NCBI GenBank assembly: GCA_965372405.1
Contig: CBDVCE010000005.1
Location: 39,117-103,116, forward strand
Reading direction: 5' to 3'
DNA length: 64,000 nt
Source: Sunxiuqinia sp965372405
GTDB taxonomy: Bacteria > Bacteroidota > Bacteroidia > Bacteroidales > Prolixibacteraceae
Part shown: positions 8,902 to 19,200 of the stretch, piece after piece
Position numbering within the stretch: position 1 is the first letter of the stretch
How the letters are laid out: every line of letters begins with the position of its first letter
Notes under the pieces: model-generated
Told to the model about the DNA's origin: nothing
Seen by the model: the letters and a program-made list of their open reading frames with translations, nothing else
Databases searched by the model: none
Translations under genes and position numbers: made by a program

Positions 8902-11319
8902 ATGAGCCAGCAGAGAAGAACAATAAAATATATAGTTCCTCTAATCTTTTGTTGTATCAGTATAATAACTGTATGCGCCCAGCAAGCCGACACAGACATC
9001 TCAAATAGTTCTGTAATTGTTAGATTTGATAGTGAAAATGGTACCTTTTCTGTTTTAAATAAAAAGGATTCTCAAGAAAGCATACGGAATGCAATTTTTA
9101 AATTGAACCAGTATGTTTCTACAAGAGAAGGAGCAGTTAATTCGGTTGAGATAAAGAATTCAGGAAAAACAAAGACACTGATTGTTACCAATTCGCTTGA
9201 AGGAGAACCTACTCTTTTATTTAAAGCAGAACTGGAATTGAATGAAAATTTCGTAGTTCTTTCTACTGGAATATTAAATAGCACGGATGAAAATTTGCGT
9301 CTAATGAGTTTTAGTGTTCTTGAAGGTGAAATATTTCCAGAATTAAAGGAAAGAAGCAATGTGAAAATTGTGGATGGAAACGCTGGTGGTGGAAAAACTA
9401 AAGTTACTGATAGTGCAAATTTCAATTGCTACAATAATGCCTTAATTACTTTTAAAAATAATGAGAAACGCTATACACTTGTTGCAGGCGGAATTAGTTA
9501 TCAGGATTTTGAGAAAAAGATAGAAATAAAGGATCATAAGCATCTTAAAGTGTTTGCCGATGACTATGTTGGTAAATTGGTTTTATCAGGTGAAACTTAC
9601 TGGGCGAGTAACGATAAATTTTACCTCGACATATTAACTTCAAATCCTTTCCATGCTTTGGAGAAATATGGTTTTGCCCTTCGTGCATATCAGAATGTGA
9701 AGCTTAATCATTACACGTTCCCCTCGGTTTGTATGTGGTATGTAAATTTTGATCACTACGGGGGTAAAACCGGAGTAAACGATAGTCCTGGAGTAGTTGA
9801 GGAGATGAGACGAATAAAAGAAAGTGGCTTCCTGAATTACAGTGGGACAGCGGCTGTGCGTCTGGTACCTGACAACTATGGTTACAACAATCAGCAAAGT
9901 TGGTGGGATAATGAACACTACAGCAAGTTGGGAAGTCCATTTCATACAGAGGTAAAGGGGGGGCATCTTAAAGCTCCGTACGAAACACTGGCGAAATTAG
10001 GAAAAGCTGTAACTTCATTGGGAGGACTTCCATTATTATACTTTCAAAGCAATTGGCGTAGCGAAGATTACGCAGCCCAACATCCAGACCAAATGTTATT
10101 CAATAAAAGTTATGCAAGAAGAGATGATCCATTCTCAACAGAAGAAATTAAACCGGAAATGCATGTTGCAATTCATCCTCCATGTGAAGCGAGAAATCGG
10201 AAATATTATGGACACGATTATACGGATATTAATTTTTCAAAACACATGAAAGAGGTTTACTCAGGAATGGGGAAATCGAAGATCGCCGGATTGATGTACG
10301 ATTATCCATGGAGTGGTTGGGCTGATAAAGGCGGAATGGATGATACTACAATAACAGCCACTGCGAATTACCGTAGAATGTACCAACTTGCAAAACAGGG
10401 ATTAGGGAAAGTCTCCTGGGTGCATGAGCGAAATATTGAATACCCCAGCGACGTATCACTTGGGTTGGTAGATTCTCAGCGTACAATGTGGGATAACGAT
10501 AAACTCACACCTGGTTCAGTAACAAAAAGTGGATTGAGGTGGTATAAAAATCGGGTGGTTATAAGTTATGATGCTGATGCTAAAAACTTACTAACTGAAA
10601 GTAAAGATGAACTCCGAAAAATACTAACCATGTCATATGTTACAACTGGTAGGTTATTGCTGGGTGTAAGTTTTGGTGCAATGAGCAAAGAAACGATTCA
10701 TGATCTGTCTCGGATTTATCCATTTCATTCAAAGCCTCAAAGTGCCCGACCTATTGATGCATTTGTAAATGAGATTCCAGAAATTTATGATTTTCAGGTT
10801 AACGATGACTGGCATCAACTAACTCTTTACAATACTGATTCGGACAATAAATTTGAGATTAAAGTTGCTCTTTCAGGAGAACAGGCAGATGGGAAATTGG
10901 GTTTAAATCCTGAAGAAGAGTATTATGCATATGATTTTTGGAATGATGAATTTGCCGGGAAACTGAATGGAACCGGAGAATTAAAACAAACCCTTCGTCC
11001 TGATGAAGCCAGAATGCTATCCATCAGAAAAGTACAATCTAATCCACAGGTAATCTCAACAAACAGACACATTATGCAGGGCATGTTGGATTTAAGCGAT
11101 TGCAAATGGAATAGTAAAAAGAAGAAACTTACCGGGACTTCTAAAGTTGTTGGGAATGATCAATATGTCATTGTAATTGCGACTAATGGATACAATTCAA
11201 AAATGGCAAAAACATCTGATGGAAAATGTAAAATTGAAAAAACCGATAAGAACCTGATAAAACTAATTATCGATGCTAAAACCAATCAATCTATTGATTG
11301 GTGTGTGAGCTTTAGATGA
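8902..11319 (+). CDS. Secreted clan GH-D-like glycosidase, paralogue 2
   Basis: 805 residues from the ATG at 8902; a TTG at 8863 inside the previous gene is less likely because the signal peptide (IVPLIFCCISIITVCAQ) follows the ATG. Homologous over its length to the protein at 3208-5676: LVPDNYGYNNQQSWWDNEHY, LPLLYFQSNWRSEDY, AGLMYDYPW (candidate nucleophile Asp), WVHERN, YAYDFWND and LRPDEARMLSIR. Loop differences around the barrel (GHDYTDINFSKHM, CEARNRKYYG) suggest a different linkage or subsite. Family assignment beyond a GH36/GH27-like fold is uncertain. DNA positions 11098-11141 are identical to 5455-5498. Confidence 0.6.
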   Translation: MSQQRRTIKYIVPLIFCCISIITVCAQQADTDISNSSVIVRFDSENGTFSVLNKKDSQESIRNAIFKLNQYVSTREGAVNSVEIKNSGKTKTLIVTNSLEGEPTLLFKAELELNENFVVLSTGILNSTDENLRLMSFSVLEGEIFPELKERSNVKIVDGNAGGGKTKVTDSANFNCYNNALITFKNNEKRYTLVAGGISYQDFEKKIEIKDHKHLKVFADDYVGKLVLSGETYWASNDKFYLDILTSNPFHALEKYGFALRAYQNVKLNHYTFPSVCMWYVNFDHYGGKTGVNDSPGVVEEMRRIKESGFLNYSGTAAVRLVPDNYGYNNQQSWWDNEHYSKLGSPFHTEVKGGHLKAPYETLAKLGKAVTSLGGLPLLYFQSNWRSEDYAAQHPDQMLFNKSYARRDDPFSTEEIKPEMHVAIHPPCEARNRKYYGHDYTDINFSKHMKEVYSGMGKSKIAGLMYDYPWSGWADKGGMDDTTITATANYRRMYQLAKQGLGKVSWVHERNIEYPSDVSLGLVDSQRTMWDNDKLTPGSVTKSGLRWYKNRVVISYDADAKNLLTESKDELRKILTMSYVTTGRLLLGVSFGAMSKETIHDLSRIYPFHSKPQSARPIDAFVNEIPEIYDFQVNDDWHQLTLYNTDSDNKFEIKVALSGEQADGKLGLNPEEEYYAYDFWNDEFAGKLNGTGELKQTLRPDEARMLSIRKVQSNPQVISTNRHIMQGMLDLSDCKWNSKKKKLTGTSKVVGNDQYVIVIATNGYNSKMAKTSDGKCKIEKTDKNLIKLIIDAKTNQSIDWCVSFR

Positions 11320-14294
11320 TAACCAAAAACACGATTACTATGTCAACAAAATTCTTTCAAATTGCTCTCATTCTAGGAGTGCTCTGTTTCTCATGCTCAG
11401 AGGCAAAACTTACAGTCAATACAGAGGTTAGCGGAGTTCAAGATCCGGTAATAAGTTTAAACGGCAGTTGGAAATTCAACATGACTCCACCAGATAAATT
11501 CTGGAAGTCTGATGTTGATTTTTCTGCCTGGGATAACATTGAAGTTCCCGGCGAATGTCAAATGCAGGGCTTTGCGATTAAGCATGATCAGCCTTACGTT
11601 TATAAAAAGGAGTTTGCGATTCCTAAAGATTTCGAAGGCAAAGAAATTCAACTTAACTTTTACGGGGTATACAGTTATGCCCGGGTTTGGGTAAACGGTC
11701 AGTTTGTACGAGAACACTATGGTGGTTTTACAAAATGGACTTGTGATATAAGCAGCTTTATAAAAGCAGGTGAGAATGCAATTTTGACTGTTGAAATTGT
11801 TGATCGTGCAGATGATGTCTCGTATGGAAGCGGTTATGCCAAACATCAAATTGGCGGGATTTTACGCGATATAGTTTTAACTGCTTTACCAAAAACTCAT
11901 TTTCAGAAATTGCACTTTGAGACATTGCTCGACGACAATTATCAGGATACAGAATTGAAAATAAATTATAAGCTAAGTACCAATTCCGCATCAGAAATAA
12001 AAGTAGAATTATTTGATGCACAGAATAAATTGGCTGGCAAGCTTAATGAGTCAGAACCTGGACAATTGGGTGAACTTACTCTCAACGTAAAAAATCCTTT
12101 AAAGTGGGATGCTGAACACCCTAATTTGTACACCGTTGTTACTTCTCTAATGGAAGATGGGAAAGAGATTTTGAAAACCTCTGAAAAGATTGGTTTTCGT
12201 GAAGTAGTGGTTGATGGTAACAAACTATTGGTAAACGGAAAATCAGTAAAACTAAGAGGAGCTTGCCGCCACGATATTCACCCAACTTTGGGGAGAATGA
12301 CCACTGCTGAATATGATCTGAAAGATGTTCTGCTGGCCAAAGAATGTAACATGAACTTTATTCGGACTTCACACTATCCACCGTCTGAGAAGTTTCTGGA
12401 TTATTGTGATGAATATGGAATTTACGTAGAAGATGAAACTGCAGTATGTTTTGTAGGTTCTCACCGTACTGAAGCATATAAAGCAAGTGGTGCATCACAA
12501 ACCGATCCTGAATTTACAGGCAGGTATCTTTCTCAACTGGAAGAAATGGTTCAAAATCATCGAAATCATCCAAGCATTATTATTTGGTCAATTGGCAACG
12601 AGAATTCCTTTGGAAATAATTTTGTTGAATCGTACAAGTGGGTGAAAGCTAATGACACAAGCCGTCCGGTAATTTATAGTTATCCCGGACAAGTGCCAGA
12701 CAGCTTGCAAATTTTTGAGATTGCCAGTATGCACTATCCGGATTGGCAGGGCAATCTGGAACAATACGGAATTAAGTCGAACAAGTTTGGCTACGAAGAA
12801 ATGCCAATGCTTTATGATGAGTGGGCGCATGTTGCGTGTTATAATAATCCGACATTACAATATGATCCCAATGTTCGAAACTTCTGGGGGCAAAGCCTCG
12901 ACAGCATGTGGACGAACGTTTTTAACTCTGATGGCGGCTTAGGTGGAGCTATTTGGTGTATGCTTGATGAAACTTTTATGCTTCCAGAAGAGCTTGAAGG
13001 CTTTAATGAATGGTGGGGAATACTTGATAAGAATGTTATTCCATCAACATATTTGGGTCCTTGTGTAGGTTATGGGGAATGGGGAATTATTGATACATGG
13101 AGGAGAAAAAAACCGGAATTCTGGACAACTAAGAAAGCTTATTCTCCAACTAAAATTCTGAAAAAAGAGGATGATAATTTCAAATCAGGTGAAGAAATTA
13201 TCCTACCAGTTCAAAATAGGTTTGATCATACCAACTTTTCTGAATTGAAGATTCTTTGGAAATATGGTAATCAATCTGGAGAAATAAGAAATACCAATAT
13301 TGAACCGCACAATTATGGTGAGCTTATTATTCCTGCAAATAACTGGGATTGCGATACAAAATTAAACATTCAATTCTTCCAAAACGATACGTCTCTAGTG
13401 GATGAATACAACATTCAATTAGGTGCAAAAAAGATTGAATTACCATCGGTTTCGTCAGGCAATATTAAGATGGAAGAGCTAAATAATAGTGTCACATTTT
13501 CAGGTAAAAACTTTACAGTTGAGTTAAATAAGCAAAGCGGATTATTGCAGAATTTGATATCAGGAACTGATACTTTATTAAAATCAGGACCTCATGTGAA
13601 CTTGAAAATTCAGGGAAAACGTGTTCAGTATTCAACCATTGAAATGGACGATTATGCTACCAACTGGAAGAGTAGTAAACTTAGTCATGAGATTGAAGAT
13701 GGAATTCTAAACATCTATACCGAAGGGACATATGACAGTATCTCTACATCTTTCCACATTCAAATTGATGAAGAAGGAGTGCTTTTAGTTAATTATAAAC
13801 TGACTGAAATTCCTGAAGGAAAAGGAGTTCAGGAATCAGGAATAAAGTTCATTGCTGGGAATCAATTTAACCAGCTGGCTTGGAATCGAGAATCTTATTT
13901 TACTGCTTACCCTGAAGGAGATATAGGAAGTTCTCAAGGGATTGTAGACCTGAATAACAAACCGCCAATGAAGTATCGCGAACCCTTAAATCACAACTGG
14001 GAATTGGATACAAAAGGCTATTATTATCACGGCTTAGATGTTGAACTTCCATATGCAAATATCGTTCGATCACTGAAAGAAAATATATTCAGCTATCAAC
14101 TGGCAACTCAATCAAGTAATATTCGGGTATTAAACGATGGAAAACAGGCTTGTCGTTTTGATAAAATTGATGGTGAAAACATTTTATTAATAAATGACCA
14201 ATGGGATTATTCAAGTCTGCTATGGGGTAATTATATGAAGCAAATTAAATCTGAAAAGGAGTCAGAAGGCAACGTGATTTTGTTGTGCAACTAG
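11316..14294 (+). CDS. Glycoside hydrolase family 2 (beta-galactosidase-like)
   Basis: 992 residues in LacZ-like order: sugar-binding jelly roll (PYVYKKEFAIP, NFYGVYSYARVWVNG), immunoglobulin-like domain, TIM barrel with HPTLGR, NFIRTSHYPPS, acid/base Glu in WSIGNENSFGNN and nucleophile Glu in LYDEWAHV, then C-terminal domains resembling the small-chain region. The ATG at 11316 overlaps the previous stop (ATGA), suggesting translational coupling; the in-frame ATG at 11340 is an alternative that puts the lipobox (VLCFSC) nearer the N-terminus. Probable exo-acting beta-galactosidase or a relative specific for another beta-sugar. Last gene of the operon, followed by a terminator. Confidence 0.88.
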   Translation: MITKNTITMSTKFFQIALILGVLCFSCSEAKLTVNTEVSGVQDPVISLNGSWKFNMTPPDKFWKSDVDFSAWDNIEVPGECQMQGFAIKHDQPYVYKKEFAIPKDFEGKEIQLNFYGVYSYARVWVNGQFVREHYGGFTKWTCDISSFIKAGENAILTVEIVDRADDVSYGSGYAKHQIGGILRDIVLTALPKTHFQKLHFETLLDDNYQDTELKINYKLSTNSASEIKVELFDAQNKLAGKLNESEPGQLGELTLNVKNPLKWDAEHPNLYTVVTSLMEDGKEILKTSEKIGFREVVVDGNKLLVNGKSVKLRGACRHDIHPTLGRMTTAEYDLKDVLLAKECNMNFIRTSHYPPSEKFLDYCDEYGIYVEDETAVCFVGSHRTEAYKASGASQTDPEFTGRYLSQLEEMVQNHRNHPSIIIWSIGNENSFGNNFVESYKWVKANDTSRPVIYSYPGQVPDSLQIFEIASMHYPDWQGNLEQYGIKSNKFGYEEMPMLYDEWAHVACYNNPTLQYDPNVRNFWGQSLDSMWTNVFNSDGGLGGAIWCMLDETFMLPEELEGFNEWWGILDKNVIPSTYLGPCVGYGEWGIIDTWRRKKPEFWTTKKAYSPTKILKKEDDNFKSGEEIILPVQNRFDHTNFSELKILWKYGNQSGEIRNTNIEPHNYGELIIPANNWDCDTKLNIQFFQNDTSLVDEYNIQLGAKKIELPSVSSGNIKMEELNNSVTFSGKNFTVELNKQSGLLQNLISGTDTLLKSGPHVNLKIQGKRVQYSTIEMDDYATNWKSSKLSHEIEDGILNIYTEGTYDSISTSFHIQIDEEGVLLVNYKLTEIPEGKGVQESGIKFIAGNQFNQLAWNRESYFTAYPEGDIGSSQGIVDLNNKPPMKYREPLNHNWELDTKGYYYHGLDVELPYANIVRSLKENIFSYQLATQSSNIRVLNDGKQACRFDKIDGENILLINDQWDYSSLLWGNYMKQIKSEKESEGNVILLCN

Positions 14295-14317
14295 AGATTT
14301 TCAAAAAGAATAATCGA

Positions 14318-14350
14318 AGGGTGTGTCATTTATTTGGCACACCTTTTTTC
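14318..14350. terminator. Intrinsic terminator between converging GH2 and sigma factor genes
   Basis: GGTGTGTC pairs with GGCACACC (one mismatch) around a short A/T loop and is followed by a run of T. It lies between the stop of the glycosidase operon and the stop of the ECF sigma factor gene on the opposite strand, so it can end both transcripts. Confidence 0.65.
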
Positions 14351-14355
14351 AAAAC

Positions 14356-14934
14356 CTAAACAAACATTTCAAAAAACAACAAAGCCACAAAGCCAGATTC
14401 CTTAAGTTTGGTTTTAATGAATCGTTTTGCTTTTGATTTGTGGTCTTCAACAGTTTTTACTGAAATTTTTAATTCTTCAGCAATGTCCTTGTTGCTAAGT
14501 CCTTTTTCTTTACTCAGTTTGAAAATACGTTTTCTTTGCTCAGGAAGTTCTTCAATTAATTCCTGTATTTTGCTATAAAGCACTTCATAATCATATTGAT
14601 CTTCGGTATCGTCTTGAGATAAAACAACAGTATTCCGAAGATGCTCCAGATAATTTTTTTCTTGCGCTTTTTTTCTGAATATGGATATTACAGAGTTTTT
14701 GGTAATGGTAAATAAATAGGCCTCCAGGTTTGTGTCGTTTTTAATGTTTTGGCGTTTGTCCCATACATTGATAAAAACATTTTGAACAACATCAAGCGAG
14801 TCCGCTTCTGTCTTTAAATATGAAAAAGCAAAATTGTAAAGTTTACCGCTGAAAATTTCATACAATTTATTAATTGCAGTTTTATCGTCTGATTTAAACT
14901 GCTTTATAAGTGTTCTTTCCTCGGCTCTATTCAT
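14356..14934 (-). CDS. ECF RNA polymerase sigma-70 factor (FecI-like, PUL-associated)
   Basis: 192 residues, usual ECF size. Region 2 is seen in LYNFAFSYLKTEADSLDVVQN and VFINVWDKR; region 4 in LPEQRKRIFKLSKEKGLSNK followed by DIAEELKISVKTVEDHKSKA. In Bacteroidota such factors are held by a FecR anti-sigma factor and activate susC/susD genes when the outer-membrane transporter senses substrate. The gene is transcribed away from its presumed partner fecR (start 15091), so the pair is divergent rather than the common co-directional order. A CAAATATA (TATATTTG on its own strand) at 14956-14963 is a candidate -7 box. Confidence 0.92.
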   Translation of the reverse strand: MNRAEERTLIKQFKSDDKTAINKLYEIFSGKLYNFAFSYLKTEADSLDVVQNVFINVWDKRQNIKNDTNLEAYLFTITKNSVISIFRKKAQEKNYLEHLRNTVVLSQDDTEDQYDYEVLYSKIQELIEELPEQRKRIFKLSKEKGLSNKDIAEELKISVKTVEDHKSKAKRFIKTKLKESGFVALLFFEMFV

Positions 14935-15043
14935 CCTATGCTTTTATTAACATGACAAATATAGAAAAAGTTGATTTATGATCTATAACATTGTTATTCT
15001 TTGAGATTTTTCAGAATTTTAAAAAAAAATCGAAAGAGGAGCA

Positions 15044-15070
15044 GGGGTTTATATTGTCTTGTGCGTTGTA
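15044..15070 (+). promoter_or_regulatory. Candidate ECF-type promoter of fecR
   Basis: GGGGTTT at 15044-15050 and TGCGTTGTA at 15062-15070 lie 20-45 bp before the fecR ATG. This layout (G-rich -35 block, TGCGT-like -10 block) resembles what I recall for autoregulated ECF promoters of Bacteroidota. It is pattern recognition only, without a supporting alignment. Confidence 0.35.
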
Positions 15071-15090
15071 CCCAATATAAGAGTAGGAAT

Positions 15091-16053
15091 ATGAGCGATT
15101 TTTTCAATAGATACATAGATAATCAATGCAGCGATGCGGACTTTAGTTCTGCTATTGATTTGATGCTTTCTCCTAGTCTAAGAGGACAGCTTAACAAGCA
15201 GATGAAAGGTCACTGGGAAAAAACTACCGGGGACGGTGAACTACCAAACCTTACCAATACACTACACGGAATCCACTATCAAATAAATAAAAAGGAAAAA
15301 GTTAAAACTGTTAGCTTATTCACTCATTTTTCTCGTATAGCTGCAATTTTGATTTTACCTCTTTGTATGGCTCTGGCTTATCTCGCATTTGAAAATCTCT
15401 CAAAAGAGATACGGATGCAAACTGTATTTTCTCCAATGGCATCTCGTACAAGTTTTCATTTACCTGATGGTTCTAAAGTATGGTTGAATGCTGGCTCTAC
15501 ACTTTCATTTCCTGATGAATTTTCAAGTAAATCAAGATCTGTTAAATTAACAGGTGAAGCATATTTCGATGTTAAAAAGAATGATACTCCTTTTGAGATT
15601 GAAACTGAAAATTTCAACGTGAATGTATTGGGAACTGCATTTGATGTTTCTGCATATGACGGAGAAGTGGCTACTATTACATTGGTACGTGGGGAAGTAG
15701 CTATTGAGACAATAAGAGGTGATGGTGCTGTTTTGAGTCCTGGGGAACAGGTGATTATTACAGCTGAAACCGGAGTGATTAATAAACGTAATGTAAATAC
15801 ATATTTGTGCACTGCCTGGAAAGATAATTTATTGGTTTTTGATAATGAACCATTTAGCGAGGCACTGTCGAGAATTGAGCGCTGGTATAATTTGGATATT
15901 GTAATGGGAGATGAAGCTATTAAAGATATTCGAATTACGGGAACTTTTCAATTTGAGGGGATTAGTGAAATTCTACGTTTAATGGAAATTACTAATTCAA
16001 TCATTTATACTTACGACAAAGACAAGAGACAAATAATACTAAAACTTAAATAA
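15091..16053 (+). CDS. FecR family anti-sigma factor
   Basis: 320 residues from the ATG at 15091; an in-frame TTG at 15001 would add 30 basic residues that look untranslated, and GAGTAGGA just before the ATG is a plausible ribosome site. A cytoplasmic N-terminal segment (DFFNRYIDNQCSDADF) is followed by one membrane helix (IAAILILPLCMALAYLAF) and a periplasmic FecR domain (TSFHLPDGSKVWLNAGSTLS, KLTGEAYFDV, NVLGTAFDVSAY, VRGEVAI), then a C-terminal STN-like fold (FDNEPFSEALSRIERWYN, ITGTFQFEGISEILRLM). It should bind the sigma factor and receive the signal from the STN domain of the adjacent SusC. Confidence 0.92.
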   Translation: MSDFFNRYIDNQCSDADFSSAIDLMLSPSLRGQLNKQMKGHWEKTTGDGELPNLTNTLHGIHYQINKKEKVKTVSLFTHFSRIAAILILPLCMALAYLAFENLSKEIRMQTVFSPMASRTSFHLPDGSKVWLNAGSTLSFPDEFSSKSRSVKLTGEAYFDVKKNDTPFEIETENFNVNVLGTAFDVSAYDGEVATITLVRGEVAIETIRGDGAVLSPGEQVIITAETGVINKRNVNTYLCTAWKDNLLVFDNEPFSEALSRIERWYNLDIVMGDEAIKDIRITGTFQFEGISEILRLMEITNSIIYTYDKDKRQIILKLK

Positions 16054-16129
16054 AACTTTAACTATTAGTTGCCTATGGATAGAGGACTATAAGATTTTTT
16101 AAAAGGAAAGCTCTTGAAAAAGGGCGAAA

Positions 16130-16160
16130 CAAGTGAGAAAGTTGGCTCCTTCCTCACTTG
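16130..16160 (+). promoter_or_regulatory. Hairpin in the fecR-susC intergenic leader
   Basis: CAAGTGAG (16130-16137) and CTCACTTG (16153-16160) form a perfect 8-bp stem with a 15-nt loop, about 50 bp before the susC ATG and not followed by a T tract. A role in the susC leader is possible but unproven. Confidence 0.35.
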
Positions 16161-16207
16161 CATAAATAACTTCTTTCAAAATTATTCATTATTAATCATT
16201 CAAAATT

Positions 16208-19200
16208 ATGAAAAAAAACGAATTACAAAGAGGTAGTTTACATACTTTTTTGTGTAAATTTTTAACAATTATGAAGTTGAGCATCTTTATTATTTGCATT
16301 TCGGTATTGTCTGCATACTCTACAGGCACATATTCGCAGACTGCAAAATTATCGCTTCAGACACAAAACTCAACTATTGAGCAAGTGTTAGAACAAATCG
16401 AGGATCAAAGTGAATTCAGATTTTTCTACACTGAGAAACTTGATATGGACAAACGAATTGATACAGATTTTCAAAATTCTCGTATCGATGAAGTTCTTGA
16501 TAATGTTTTTGTTGATACTAATATCAACTATAAAATTGTAGGTCGTCAGGTTGCATTATTTTCTGACAAAAACAATTTTACTGCATTTGGAATGCAGCAA
16601 GTTGATAAAGTAAACGGAAATGTTACTGATAGATCAGGTGAACCACTTCCTGGAGTTTCTATTGTAATTAGAGGAACTACACGAGGAACTATTACTGATT
16701 TTGATGGTAATTATACTCTTGGAAATATTCCTGCAAATTCTACATTGGTATATTCTTTTGTTGGAATGAAAACTCAAGAAGTTCCTGTTGGCGGACAATC
16801 TTCTATTAACATTGTTTTGGAAGAAGATGCTATTGGTGTTGATGAGGTTGTGGTAACTGCACTTGGTATTAAAAAATCAGCTAAGGCTCTTGGTTATTCA
16901 GTTTCAAAAGTAAGCACTGATAGGATTCTTGCCAGTGGTACTCCTTCAAATGCATTGCAATCATTATATGGTAGTGCTGCAGGTGTACAGGTAGCAGCAA
17001 CTGCTGGTGGTCCAACAGGGGGTATGAAAATTAATATTCGTAATGCTGTTTCATTTGATGCTAATTCAACAACTCGTCCTTTGATTGTTGTTGATGGTGT
17101 TCCAATTCATGATGAAAACACATCAATGAGTTATAACAGTAGAGCAGGACGTGATAATGGTACTGGTATTAATGATATTAACCCGGACGATATCGCTTCT
17201 TTCGAAATCCTTAAAGGTGCAAAAGCTTCTGTACTTTACGGTAGTGAAGGTGCAAACGGTGTAATCTTGATTACTACTAAAAGTGGTACTAAAGGGCAAG
17301 GCTTAGGTGTTTCTGCGTCTTTCACAACAACTTGGGATAATATTGCATTTATGCCAGATCTACAAGATCAATATGGTACTGGTAGAAGTCCAAGTTCAAC
17401 AGAAACTGATGATCAAGGATATTTACTTGATGATAATGGTGTAAGAACATTGGATGATAGTGGTAGTGCTTTTGGTCCTAAATTTGATCCTAGTGTTCAG
17501 TTGAAATGGTGGGATGGAAGTTCAAAACCTTGGGCTCCTAATGGCACAAGCATATACGACCAGTTGTTCCAAACAGGTAGTCAAACAACTTCAAACATTG
17601 CATTGAGTTCTAGTAGTGATAAGGGATCAATGAGATTTTCTTACACGAATATGCAATTGACTCCAACCACTCCAGGTGGAGAGTTTGATAAAAATACGTT
17701 CAGTATCAATACTTCTTATAATATTACTGATAATCTTACAGTAAAGTATACTGGTAACTACTATGTATCTAAAAATCAAAACCCAGCTTTTGCCGGTTCT
17801 TTTGATGCACAGGGTGCACGTTCAAGTTTAGGTGCTTATAGTGCTGATATTGATGTTGATTTGATTAGACAATACCTGGTAACTGATGATGGTTACAATT
17901 TCTTTTCGAATCCAAATATGAAGGAGTTCTTCTCAAATGGACGAAGCAGTGTTGTTGGTTCTCTTTGGGATTGGAGTCAGGATGAATCTATTAATGATAG
18001 GATTCACAATATCCAATCATTAACTATCGATTTAAAACTGAATGAAGTTTTTGGAGTAACTGTAATGGGTGGTCTTGATAATACTAGTCTAAGATCAATC
18101 TATAGAGGTAAACTACGTGATCCTTCATTAATTGGACCTAACAGTGGTGCTGTTTATAGAGATGTATCAAGACAAATTCGTAAAACATACGGTCAAGGTA
18201 TGGTTAACTTTGATACTGATGTTAATGATTTCAATTTCTCAGGTTTCGTTGGTGGTGCTATTCGTCACAATTACGAAGATAGTAAAGGAGCTGAAGTATT
18301 AGGTGGAATGGTTATTCCAAACTATTTCTCATTCTCTAACTTACCTTCAGGTGTACAACCTCAATATAGTTATGGTAATGGTGAAGATATTCTATACAGT
18401 TTACTTGGTTCTGCTCAGGTTGCTTGGAAAGACCAAATATATGTTGAAGCACAAGCAAGAAATGACTGGTCTTCTATTTTGCCTCCAGATAATAACAGCT
18501 ACTTCTATCCAGGTGTAAGTGCTACGTGGATTGCAACATCAAGTCTGGAATTACCTGAAATTATTGAATTTGCTAAATTAAGAGCGTCATGGGCAGATGT
18601 AGGTCGTCCGGGATCACGTTACTTCAGTAATGTTAACTTTGGTGTTTCTCAATCAGGTGCTGGTTATATTCTTTCACCTCCGAGTCACTTGCCTCCAATG
18701 GATGAAAATTTCCGTCCAAACTTGAAGCCAGAAAAGAAACGTGAATTTGAACTAGGTATGGAAGCATACTTATTCAAGAATCAACGTATTGGTGTTGACT
18801 TCTCATTCTACACTTCAAATACATATGACCAAATTATGGCTGTTGCAGCTCCTCCGGGATTCGGTGTTTCTTCTATCCGTATGAACGCTGGTGATGTTGC
18901 AAATACTGGTTGGGAATTGGCTTTGAAAACAAAACCAATTGACTCCAGAGATTTTAAATGGACTGTTGACATTACATTTGCTTCAAGTAAAACTCAGGTT
19001 AAAAAACTTGATGGAGAACTTACTTCACTTTCTTTATATGGTTTTAACGGTATGAATGTTGTTGCCGAAGTAGGTGGTGAATATGGTTTAATTTATCAGC
19101 AAAAAGGATGGCAGCACTATATCAATCCATCAGATCCTAACGATCCGAAGAATGGTCAAAAAGTTGTTGCGAATAATGGTGCTTCATACAATTATGCATC

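Noticed and set aside
8580..8999. 139-residue hydrophobic ORF on the - strand
   Set aside because: Antisense shadow of the metallophosphoesterase and glycosidase genes; hydrophobicity comes from A/T-rich codons.
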